A stretch of 8,678 bases of DNA from Curvibacter sp. (GCA_003500955.1 DNQP01000171.1:1-8678); one strand, 5' to 3'; positions 1 through 6,059 are shown, numbered from the stretch's first letter. Notes: generated by a model not told the origin, from the letters alone. Program-made: numbers and translations.

Positions 1-735
1 ATCGAGATGGGCGTAGACGCCGGCGGCGGCCTGGCGGCAGGCGTCGAGCCGCGCCTTGAAGGAGGCCACGGCGTTTTCGAGGGCCGTCTCGTCGAGCGGG
101 CGGCGCTGCAGCGCCTGGCGCAGGGTTTCGAAATCGACCAGCAGCTGGCGGAAGGTCTGCAGCTGGCGGCTGCTGTCGCCCATGCGCAGGCGCAGCTCGG
201 GGGCATAGCCGATGGCGCAGATCTGGCTCACGCAGCAGGCGATGGACTCTTCGAGGGCGGCGCGCCAGGGGCGTGAGCCGGTGGCGCTGAGGCCCAGGGC
301 CGCGGCCAGGCGGCGCTCGGTTTCTTCGTCGAGGCGGCCCAGCCAGGCGGCGTCGAAGGCGTGCGGGAAAAGCAGGGTGTAGAGCTCGGAGGCGTCGCGC
401 GTCTGCGGGGTGGCGGGCAGCACATGGTGCAGCAGGCGGTTGAAAAACTCGCTGAGGAAAGCCGGGCGCTGGGCGAAGCCGTGGTCGGCCAGCAAGGTGG
501 TGCCGTCCACGCCGTCCAGCAAGGCCAGCCACCAGGCTTGCGCCCGCGCGCGCAATTCGGCATCGCTTTCCAGCCGCTCGATCAGCAGCTGCAGACGTTC
601 CAGGGTGGTGGCGACCGAGCTGCGGTCGCCACGCATCCAGTCCAGCAGGCGGACCAGCCAGAGATGGCGTTCGACCTGCGGGGCGTCAGGCTCGAGGGTG
701 TCGATCAGGGCGGCGAGCGTGGACGGCGTGGCCAT
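1..735 (-). CDS. PF10136-type 'site-specific recombinase' family protein, N-terminal part (partial)
   Basis: This is an open frame of 245 codons from an ATG at 735-733 to the window edge with no stop, so the C-terminal part lies outside. The protein starts MATPSTLAALIDTLEP and is helical and Leu/Ala/Arg-rich. It carries WLVRLLDWMRG (residues 26-36) and DGVDGTTLLADHGF (74-87), followed by a LLHHVLPATPQTRD stretch, all of which I recognise from the Burkholderiales and Neisseria proteins annotated as site-specific recombinase (Gcr-like, PF10136). From family knowledge, full-length members are about 650 residues or more with membrane helices in the C-terminal half; none are visible here. No serine- or tyrosine-recombinase catalytic motif is visible in this part, so the recombinase name should be treated with caution. 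It begins one base after the apaG stop (TGA-G-ATG) with no Shine-Dalgarno of its own, which suggests translational coupling to apaG. Family assignment is from memory of related sequences. Confidence 0.75.
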   Translation of the reverse strand, partial: MATPSTLAALIDTLEPDAPQVERHLWLVRLLDWMRGDRSSVATTLERLQLLIERLESDAELRARAQAWWLALLDGVDGTTLLADHGFAQRPAFLSEFFNRLLHHVLPATPQTRDASELYTLLFPHAFDAAWLGRLDEETERRLAAALGLSATGSRPWRAALEESIACCVSQICAIGYAPELRLRMGDSSRQLQTFRQLLVDFETLRQALQRRPLDETALENAVASFKARLDACRQAAAGVYAHLD

Positions 736-736
736 C

Positions 737-1135
737 TCAGTGCAGCGTACGGTTGCCGCCCGCGCCGCTGCCACTGAGCGCGTCCAGCACGAACAGCGGG
801 ATGTCGACGTCGAAGCGCTCGCCGTCCTCGGCCACGAAGAAGTAGCTGCCGTGCATGGTGCCGGTGGGTGTGCGCAGGCGGGTGCCGCTGGTGTATTCGA
901 AGGTGGTGCCGGGCTGCAGCAGGGGCTGCTGGCCGACCACGCCCAGGCCGCGCACCTTCTCGGTGTGGCCGTTGGCGTCGTTGACGTTCCAGTTGCGCGA
1001 GATCAGCTGGGCCGGCACCTCGCCGGTGTTGGTGATGCTGATGGTGTAGGCGAAGACGTAGAGGCCCTGGTCGGGGGCGGATTGCTCGGGCAGGTGGCGC
1101 GGCTGGACTTCGACGAGGATCTGATACTTGGCCAT
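737..1135 (-). CDS. apaG: ApaG protein (CorD/ApaG family, DUF525)
   Basis: The product has 132 residues, close to the usual family length of about 125. It shows the typical ApaG pattern: an N-terminal [17 protein letters not shown], then [24 protein letters not shown], a [16 protein letters not shown] turn, and the C-terminal [13 protein letters not shown] motif followed by [11 protein letters not shown]. Family knowledge: a single fibronectin-III-like beta-sandwich, cytosolic, linked to cobalt resistance and magnesium efflux in Salmonella (corD) with no firmly established biochemical role. The start at 1135 gives the canonical MAKYQ N-terminus. A purine-rich AGGTAGGA (minus strand, 1156-1149) lies 13 nt upstream, rather far for an ideal ribosome site. 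It is transcribed divergently from rpe and overlaps nothing; the PF10136 gene follows after one base, so the two are probably co-transcribed. Confidence 0.95.
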   Translation of the reverse strand: MAKYQILVEVQPRHLPEQSAPDQGLYVFAYTISITNTGEVPAQLISRNWNVNDANGHTEKVRGLGVVGQQPLLQPGTTFEYTSGTRLRTPTGTMHGSYFFVAEDGERFDVDIPLFVLDALSGSGAGGNRTLH

Positions 1136-1170
1136 ATATAGTCCGGCATCCTACCTGCGAAAATAGCGGC
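1135..1170. promoter_or_regulatory. Compact divergent apaG/rpe control region
   Basis: Only 35 bp separate the two start codons. Toward rpe, TATATA at 1135-1140 could serve as a -10 element, which would place the transcript start near 1147-1148 and leave a leader of about 23 nt. Its first base is also the last template base of the apaG start codon. Toward apaG, TATTTT (complement of 1160-1165) is a possible -10 giving a leader of under 20 nt. I see no convincing -35 element for either direction. This is inference from hexamer matches in an otherwise GC-rich region. Confidence 0.3.
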
Positions 1171-1851
1171 ATGAGCAAAACCTACCGCATTGCCCCCTCC
1201 ATTCTCTCGGCCGATTTCGCCCGCCTCGGGGAGGAGGTGCGCAACGTCATCGCCGCCGGCGCCGACTGGATCCACTTCGACGTGATGGACAACCATTACG
1301 TGCCCAACCTGACCTTCGGCCCCATGGTCTGCCAGGCGCTCAAGCCGCATGCGAAGACCGCCGACGGTCGTGCCGTGCCGGTCGACGTGCACCTGATGGT
1401 GCAACCGGTGGACGCGCTGGCCGCGGCCTTCGCCCAGGCCGGCGCCGACCTGATCAGCTTTCACCCCGATGCCTCGGCCCACGCGCACCGCAGCGTGCAG
1501 GCCATCAAGGCCGCGGGCTGCCAGGCCGGCCTGGTGTTCAACCCGGCCGCACCGCTGGACGTGCTGGACTGGCTGATCGAGGACATCGACCTCATCCTAA
1601 TCATGAGCGTGAACCCGGGCTTTGGTGGCCAGGGCTTCATCGATTCGGCGCTGCGCAAGGTCGAGGCCGCGCGCAAGCGCATCGACGCTTCGGGCAAGGA
1701 CATCCGCCTGGAGGTCGACGGTGGCATCAAGGCTGACAACATCCGCCGCGTGGCCGATGCGGGGGCCGACACCTTCGTTGCTGGCAGCGCCATCTTCGGC
1801 AAGCCCGACTACCGCGCGGTGATCCAGTCCATGCGCCAGGCCCTGGCCTGA
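1171..1851 (+). CDS. rpe: Ribulose-phosphate 3-epimerase
   Basis: The 226-residue product interconverts D-ribulose 5-phosphate and D-xylulose 5-phosphate in the non-oxidative pentose phosphate pathway, and in the Calvin cycle where present. It is a single cytosolic TIM barrel. Visible signature motifs are APSILSADF (8-16), [14 protein letters not shown] (33-46), VDVHLMV (71-77), [12 protein letters not shown] (145-156) and LEVDGGI (180-186). The metal and catalytic set expected for the family is intact: His35, Asp37, His74 and Asp183. The loop before VDVHLMV ([13 protein letters not shown]) is slightly longer than in E. coli Rpe. The start at 1171 gives the standard N-terminus ([12 protein letters not shown]) although no good Shine-Dalgarno precedes it. 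In many proteobacteria the next gene is gph; here, 76 bp downstream, it is a GGDEF-EAL gene on the same strand. Confidence 0.97.
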   Translation: MSKTYRIAPSILSADFARLGEEVRNVIAAGADWIHFDVMDNHYVPNLTFGPMVCQALKPHAKTADGRAVPVDVHLMVQPVDALAAAFAQAGADLISFHPDASAHAHRSVQAIKAAGCQAGLVFNPAAPLDVLDWLIEDIDLILIMSVNPGFGGQGFIDSALRKVEAARKRIDASGKDIRLEVDGGIKADNIRRVADAGADTFVAGSAIFGKPDYRAVIQSMRQALA

Positions 1852-1927
1852 GCCTGACGGGGCCAGCGACGGCGCCTCCCATCCAGACGCAGCCCAGCCC
1901 CATCGTCACCCCGGTGCCGAGTTCCCC

Positions 1928-4900
1928 ATGAACGCCAGCGATCCAGCCCTCGCATCTCCTCCCGTGTCCTTCGGGCGCCGGGTACTGGAGTGGGTGGTGC
2001 ATGGCCGGCATGCGGGCCGCGATGCGCAGCAGGTCCATCGCTGGGTGCGCACCGCCCTGTACGTGGTGCTGCTGGTGGTGGGGGTGCTGGCCTACTGGCA
2101 GAGTCGGCAGCTCGCGCAGGCCGAACGCGTGCGTCAGGCCGACGCAGAGATCATCCGTGTCGCCGCGACCCAGAGCACCCAGATCCAGCGCATGCTGATG
2201 CTGCTGACCCGGCTGGACGCCGGGGCCGGCATTCCAGAAGAGACCGTCAACGCGCTCGGCGAGACGGTGAACCAGACCCAGACCCAGGCCGCGCTGCTGG
2301 ACGAGCTGCTGGCCCGCCAGGGCGTGTGGCAGCAGTCCGGGCGGGTGCAGCTGCGCCAGGCCATCTTCGAGTGGCGGGATCGGCGTGAACGCGTCTGGTA
2401 CCGCGCCCAGTCCCTGCTCTGGCTGGTGGATCGCGCCGATCCGGCGCAGCGGCGCACGGCGGGCCAGTTTCTGCAAACCGAACTGGAGTCATTCTGGCTG
2501 ACCACGCAGACCATGGTCGACGAGCTGCAGCTGGCTGCCCAGGAGCGGGCGCAGGACATGCTGCACGGTATCCAGCTGTCGGCCCTGGTCACGGCCGCCT
2601 TGCTGCTGTTGCTGCTGTTCGGCGTGGCTGAGCCGCTGGTGCGTTTCGTCCAGCGTCAGGGCGAGGATTTCGCGCGTCAGTCGGCCGAGTTGCAGCGACT
2701 GGCTCTGGTGGCCGAGCGCACCTCCAACTGGGTGGCCGTGGTCGACCGGGAGCGCCGCGTGCTCTGGTGCAACGATGCCTTTCTGCGCGGCAAGGGGCGC
2801 GTGCGTGACCAGGTGCTGGGTCAGCATTCGGCCCTGCTCAAGGCCAATGAGCACAACGACGCCGAGGAGATGTCGCGCCTGCTGGCCGAGCTCGACATGG
2901 GCCTGCCCATCCGTACGGAGGTCATGCACCGCGGGCGCGATGGCCAGGAAGTCTGGCTCGATGTGGACTTCCAGCCCATCCACGATGCACAAGGCTACCT
3001 GCAGGGCTTCACCATCGTGGCCAGTGACATCACGGACGGCATGAACCAGCGTGTGCGCATGCGCACCCTGCTCGACGCGCTGCCCGTGGGCGTGGTCCTG
3101 CAGGACATCGACGGCAAGGTCATGGAGGGCAACGCGGCGGCGGCCGATATGCTGGGCATGTCCGGCAGCGAGCTGGCCCAGCGCGAACGCCTGGCGCGCG
3201 AGGGCATCGCCGTACGCGACGACCTGTCGCCCTACCCGGTCGGCGAGCGCCCCAGCGTGCGCACGCTGCGCACGGGCCAGGGTCTGCGTGGGGAGTCCAT
3301 TGGTCTGATGATGCCGGACGGCAAGCTGCGCTGGCTGCTGGTCAACACCCAGCCGCTGCGCGACGCGGCGGGCCACATGACCGGCGTGGTGTCGAGCATG
3401 GTCGATGTGACCGAGCAGCGCGACCAGCAGCAGCTGCTGACGCTGGCCATCGAGAGCGCCTCGCTCGGGGTCTGGCATTGGGACATCGACAGCGGCAAGA
3501 TGGACGTGAACGACCGGCTCTACGCCCTCTTCGGCTACGGGCCGGGCGAGCTGCACCTGGACTCGGACGTGTTCTACAACCTGATCCATGCCGATGACCG
3601 CGAGGGCTGGAAATGGGCCATCCGTACCAATCTGCGCGATTCGCACCAGCCGCTGCATTGGGAAGTGCGCCTGCGCCATGGCAGCGGACGCTGGATGTGG
3701 ACGCTGTTCAGCGGCACGGTGGTGGCGCGCGATGGCAATGGCCGCGCACTGCGCATGGCGGGCATCTGCTACGACATCAACGCCCAGAAGGAGCTGGAGG
3801 AACAGCTGCGCCAGAGTGCGCGCACCGACAGCCTCACCCGCCTGCCCAACCGCATCGAGCTGCTCCACCGTGTGCACGCCTCGATCCAGCGCGCGAAAGA
3901 ACAGCCGGGTTATTGCTTCGCCGTGCTGTTCATGGATTTCGACCGTTTCAAGCAGGTCAACGACACCTTGGGGCATTCGGTCGGTGACGAGTTGCTGCGC
4001 CAGATCGCGGCGCGGCTGGAGGACAGCCTGCGACCGGGCGACGCCTTCGTGCAGACCAGCGACTTCAGCCAGATGGCCGCGCGCATCGGCGGCGACGAGT
4101 TCGTGGTCCTGCTCGACAACATCCGGGGCGACCTCGACGCCCAGGTGGTGGCTGCGCGCCTGCTCGAGGTGCTGGCCCAGCCCTACCAGATCGGGCCGCA
4201 CCGCGTGAGCTCGACGGCCAGCATCGGCATCGTGACCACGGCCCACATGGCCGACGATCCGGACAGCGTGCTGCGCGACGCCGACATCGCCATGTACGAG
4301 GCCAAGCGTCAGGGGCGCGGACGCTACGAGATGTTCGAGCCCTCGATGCGCAAACGCGTGCACGACGACGTGGAGTTGGAGAACGACCTGCGCCAGGCCA
4401 TCGACAAGGGTGAGATCCATGTGGTCTACCAGCCCATGATCGATCTCGTGAACGGGCGGCTGGTGGGGATGGAGGCGCTGGCGCGCTGGCAGCATCCGCA
4501 GCGCGGCGCGGTCTCGCCGCTGACCTTCATTCCGGTGGCCGAGGCCACGGGCATGATCGGCAAGCTGGGCGAGTTCGTGCTCCAGACCGCCTGTCACGAG
4601 CTGGTGCGCCTGCGCGCCCTGCTGGGTGCGCAGGCGCCCGAGACGGTCTCGGTCAATCTCTCACGCGCCCAGCTGCGCCGGCCCGGTTTTGCCGCCAAGC
4701 TGTCGGAGCTGCTGTATGGCAGCGGCCTGACGCCTGGCGCCCTGATGCTGGAGGTGACGGAAAGCCTGGCCGCGCAGGACGAGGGGGTGCAGTCCGTGCT
4801 GCGCGAGATCCGTGCCCTGGGCGTGTCGCTGGCGCTGGATGATTTCGGCACGGGCTATTCCTCGCTGTCCTGCCTGCACGAGCTGCCGGTCAACCAGGTC

Positions 4901-5134
4901 AAGATCGACCGTTCCTTCGTGAGTCTGGCGCCGCAGAGCGACTACCACCGCGTGATGATCGAGGCGACCATCCGCATGGCCCAGACCCTGGGCCTGCAGA
5001 CCGTGGCCGAGGGCATCGAGACGACCGAGCAAGCCGCCCTCATGGCCCGGCTCGGTTGCGGCAAGGGCCAGGGCTATCTCTACAGCCGCCCGCTCCATGC
5101 GCGCGACCTGGAGCAGTGGGCGCTCAGGACTTGA
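1928..5134 (+). CDS. Membrane-bound PAS-PAS-PAS-GGDEF-EAL c-di-GMP signalling protein
   Basis: The 1068-residue sensor is predicted to make and/or degrade cyclic di-GMP at the inner membrane. Architecture: short cytosolic N-terminus; membrane helix about 42-58; helical periplasmic segment about 59-216 of no family I recognise; Leu-rich membrane helix about 217-238; PAS-like domains about 255-372, 378-497 and 505-618, the last resembling PAS_3 (WHWDIDSG, HADDREGW) and each ending in a D-[IV]-[TN] linker; GGDEF about 632-795; EAL about 815-1066. The GGDEF half keeps DSLTRLPNR (634-642), MDFDRFKQVND (669-679) and GGDEF (721-725). An RPGD (702-705) resembling the inhibitory site is separated from R719 by 13 residues instead of 3. 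The EAL half keeps EALAR (849-853), N910, E942, DDFGTGYSS (971-979), K992 and E1028, so both activities could be real. The first ATG is chosen because the first membrane helix follows it; it has only a poor ribosome site. The gene may be co-transcribed with rpe (76-bp gap). Confidence 0.93.
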   Translation: MNASDPALASPPVSFGRRVLEWVVHGRHAGRDAQQVHRWVRTALYVVLLVVGVLAYWQSRQLAQAERVRQADAEIIRVAATQSTQIQRMLMLLTRLDAGAGIPEETVNALGETVNQTQTQAALLDELLARQGVWQQSGRVQLRQAIFEWRDRRERVWYRAQSLLWLVDRADPAQRRTAGQFLQTELESFWLTTQTMVDELQLAAQERAQDMLHGIQLSALVTAALLLLLLFGVAEPLVRFVQRQGEDFARQSAELQRLALVAERTSNWVAVVDRERRVLWCNDAFLRGKGRVRDQVLGQHSALLKANEHNDAEEMSRLLAELDMGLPIRTEVMHRGRDGQEVWLDVDFQPIHDAQGYLQGFTIVASDITDGMNQRVRMRTLLDALPVGVVLQDIDGKVMEGNAAAADMLGMSGSELAQRERLAREGIAVRDDLSPYPVGERPSVRTLRTGQGLRGESIGLMMPDGKLRWLLVNTQPLRDAAGHMTGVVSSMVDVTEQRDQQQLLTLAIESASLGVWHWDIDSGKMDVNDRLYALFGYGPGELHLDSDVFYNLIHADDREGWKWAIRTNLRDSHQPLHWEVRLRHGSGRWMWTLFSGTVVARDGNGRALRMAGICYDINAQKELEEQLRQSARTDSLTRLPNRIELLHRVHASIQRAKEQPGYCFAVLFMDFDRFKQVNDTLGHSVGDELLRQIAARLEDSLRPGDAFVQTSDFSQMAARIGGDEFVVLLDNIRGDLDAQVVAARLLEVLAQPYQIGPHRVSSTASIGIVTTAHMADDPDSVLRDADIAMYEAKRQGRGRYEMFEPSMRKRVHDDVELENDLRQAIDKGEIHVVYQPMIDLVNGRLVGMEALARWQHPQRGAVSPLTFIPVAEATGMIGKLGEFVLQTACHELVRLRALLGAQAPETVSVNLSRAQLRRPGFAAKLSELLYGSGLTPGALMLEVTESLAAQDEGVQSVLREIRALGVSLALDDFGTGYSSLSCLHELPVNQVKIDRSFVSLAPQSDYHRVMIEATIRMAQTLGLQTVAEGIETTEQAALMARLGCGKGQGYLYSRPLHARDLEQWALRT

Positions 5135-5705
5135 TGTCCAGCAGCGCGTTCTTGAGCTGCCAGTCGGCCGGGGATTTGCCCAGCCAGATGCCCATCATGG
5201 CGGCAAAGAACTCGGGCTCCTTGAAGGGTGCGCCCTGGGGCTTGCCCTTGACCGAGATCAGCAGGCCCTGGCCGGGCACCCAGTCCAGCGTGAAGTTGTC
5301 GCCGGCCTGCAGCTTCTTGTGGTCCGAGAAGATCTGGCTCATGCGCAGGATGCCCGGGATGAGCTGGGCAAAGGCCGCGCGGTCCATGTTGTCCTCCATG
5401 CCGCGGGAGAACAGCTTGCCCAGCTCGGCCGCGTCGATCTCGCGCAGCATGGTGATGCTCATGCGCTTGGGCCCGGGGGCTTTGAGGATTTCCTCCAACG
5501 AGCCCATCTTGCGCTGCGTGTACAGGCCAGCGGCGTAGACCTTGAAGACGGCCTTGTAGCGCACGCCGGCCCCGTTGAGCTGCAGGGCGCTGCCCTGGAC
5601 ATCGGTCTGGGGCGGGAAATTGACGCCTCCCACTTCAAGAGCCGAGGCATGCAGGCAGGCGCCCAGCAGGAGGGCGAGGAGTGTGGACCGGGATGCGGAT
5701 CGCAT
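5124..5705 (-). CDS. Exported chalcone-isomerase-like protein (Chalcone_3 type)
   Basis: The 193-residue product begins with a signal sequence (positively charged MRSASR, then the hydrophobic TLLALLLGACLHASA). The mature part has EVGGVNFPP (24-32), GAGVRYKAVFKVYAAGLYT (45-63), a GPKRMSITMLREIDAAELG segment and GLLISVKGK near the end, which match proteobacterial chalcone-isomerase-like periplasmic proteins (PF16036). Family knowledge: a CHI-like fold, but bacterial members are generally not shown to act on chalcones and their role is open, so no enzyme activity is claimed. Cys17 sits in LLGAC, which also satisfies a loose lipobox, so it could be a lipoprotein rather than cleaved near A22. A strong ribosome site, GGAGG (complement of 5714-5718), lies 8 nt before the ATG. 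The last 11 nt overlap the end of the convergent GGDEF-EAL gene, leaving no room for a terminator between them. Confidence 0.85.
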   Translation of the reverse strand: MRSASRSTLLALLLGACLHASALEVGGVNFPPQTDVQGSALQLNGAGVRYKAVFKVYAAGLYTQRKMGSLEEILKAPGPKRMSITMLREIDAAELGKLFSRGMEDNMDRAAFAQLIPGILRMSQIFSDHKKLQAGDNFTLDWVPGQGLLISVKGKPQGAPFKEPEFFAAMMGIWLGKSPADWQLKNALLDIKS

Positions 5706-5723
5706 GGAAATTTCCTCCGAATA

Positions 5724-5735
5724 GAACGACCGTTC
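5724..5735. promoter_or_regulatory. Palindromic operator candidate upstream of the chalcone-isomerase-like gene
   Basis: A perfect inverted repeat, GAACG-AC-CGTTC, lies 18 nt before the minus-strand start codon at 5705, just downstream of the likely -10 element (5746-5751). Placement over the start of transcription and the GAACGACCGTTCG type of core resemble operators of TetR-family repressors. No regulator gene is present in the window, so the binding protein is unknown. The palindrome is seen directly; its use as an operator is inferred. Confidence 0.4.
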
Positions 5736-5745
5736 GTTTTATTTG

Positions 5746-5754
5746 ATTATCACA
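5746..5754 (-). promoter_or_regulatory. Probable extended -10 promoter of the chalcone-isomerase-like gene
   Basis: On the minus strand 5754-5746 reads TGTGATAAT: an extended -10 TG dinucleotide followed by GATAAT, five of six matches to TATAAT. It stands in an AT-rich island that is unusual for this GC-rich window. Transcription would start near 5739, giving a leader of about 33 nt with the GGAGG ribosome site. No clear -35 hexamer is seen, which is common for extended -10 promoters. Confidence 0.45.
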
Positions 5755-5834
5755 GACCCCCCGGGGGTGTTGCCTCAGGGTTTATCTGGGGGCGTGTCCC
5801 GGCCCTTGCGAGGCGGCAGCTGGTCCCGGGGGTT

Positions 5835-5843
5835 TGCTAAACT
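5835..5843 (+). promoter_or_regulatory. Probable extended -10 promoter of the trp operon
   Basis: The bases at 5835-5843 read TGCTAAACT: TG, one spacer base, then TAAACT (four of six matches to TATAAT, including the key T-A and final T). Transcription would begin about 7 nt further on, at or next to the A of the leader peptide ATG (5851). No good -35 lies 17 nt upstream; TTGCGA at 5806-5811 is too far away (26 nt). The position just ahead of a Trp-rich leader peptide supports the call. Confidence 0.45.
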
Positions 5844-5850
5844 GCCTCCC

Positions 5851-5931
5851 ATGTTCATTCACCGCCTCATCAGCACAGGTTGCAGCGACCGGGGAGCCTG
5901 GCCCTGGCGTCGCTGGTCTGACCTGACCTGA
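5851..5931 (+). CDS. trpL: trp operon leader peptide (attenuator peptide)
   Basis: This is a 26-codon reading frame starting MFIHRLISTG and ending RGAWPWRRWSDLT, with a TGA stop, 128 bp before trpE. It has tryptophan codons (TGG) at positions 17, 19 and 22, at 5899-5901, 5905-5907 and 5914-5916. Three Trp in six residues is far above background and is the hallmark of a trp leader peptide, whose translation senses charged tRNA-Trp. The frame lies between the probable promoter and trpE and is followed by several hairpins. No Shine-Dalgarno precedes the ATG; the promoter position suggests the mRNA starts at or next to the AUG, as reported for the leaderless trpL of Sinorhizobium meliloti. An in-frame upstream extension to 5743 has no Trp-leader character and would cross the promoter. 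I do not know the exact peptide in relatives, so the call rests on composition and place. Confidence 0.75.
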   Translation: MFIHRLISTGCSDRGAWPWRRWSDLT

Positions 5932-6056
5932 GGCCCCCGCTGGCATCGGCCAGCCCGGTCTTCCCCTCCGCCCTGCCTCTGGCAGGGTACCGAATGATCA
6001 TGGCACCCAGGGGTGCCAGGCGCATGGCAAAGCCAGCGCCGAACCGGAGTTTTTCC
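5932..6056 (+). promoter_or_regulatory. Structured trp leader RNA with serial hairpins (candidate attenuator)
   Basis: Four perfect or near-perfect stems lie between trpL and trpE. P1: GCTGGC (5939-5944) with GCCAGC (5949-5954). P2: CCCTGCC (5971-5977) with GGCAGGG (5981-5987). P3: TGGCACC (6001-6007) with GGTGCCA (6012-6018). P4: GGCGC-A-TGGC (6019-6028) with GCCA-GCGCC (6032-6040). The Trp-codon stretch of trpL can pair with later arms: CTGGCC (5898-5903) with GGCCAG (5948-5953); GCCTGGC (5896-5902) with GCCAGGC (6015-6021); and GGC plus GCTGG (5906-5916, bulged) with CCAGCGCC (6033-6040). Such exclusive pairings fit attenuation. The only U-tract is TTTTT (6050-6054), nine bases after P4, so no classical terminator stands out. 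P4 lies just ahead of the trpE ribosome site GGAG (6046-6049), so control of translation is also possible. Confidence 0.5.
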
Positions 6057-6059
6057 GTG

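Noticed and set aside
410..1141. A 243-codon plus-strand frame opposite the PF10136 gene and apaG.
   Set aside because: It spans two well-supported minus-strand genes and has no motif of its own.
1852..1927. Possible terminator or promoter between rpe and the GGDEF-EAL gene.
   Set aside because: I found neither a stem followed by a U-run nor convincing promoter hexamers in these 76 bp.
2489..4597. A 702-codon open frame on the minus strand opposite the GGDEF-EAL gene.
   Set aside because: It is the antisense shadow of a GC-rich gene. The translation is His/Gln/Ala/Arg-rich with no recognisable domain, while the plus strand encodes complete PAS, GGDEF and EAL motifs.
5760..5833. Nine-base direct repeat CCCGGGGGT at 5760-5768 and 5825-5833, and the palindrome CCCCCGGGGG at 5758-5767.
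   Set aside because: Could be protein-binding sites near the two promoters, but simple C/G runs are expected by chance in this GC-rich DNA and no known motif fits.
5743..5850. N-terminal extension of the trpL frame to a 62-residue protein.
   Set aside because: It would cross the probable trp promoter and has no leader-peptide character; the ATG at 5851 fits the promoter.
5994..6059. 22-residue N-terminal extension of TrpE from an ATG at 5994.
   Set aside because: The region is made of two RNA hairpins (P3, P4), has no good ribosome site, and does not resemble the TrpE N-terminus.
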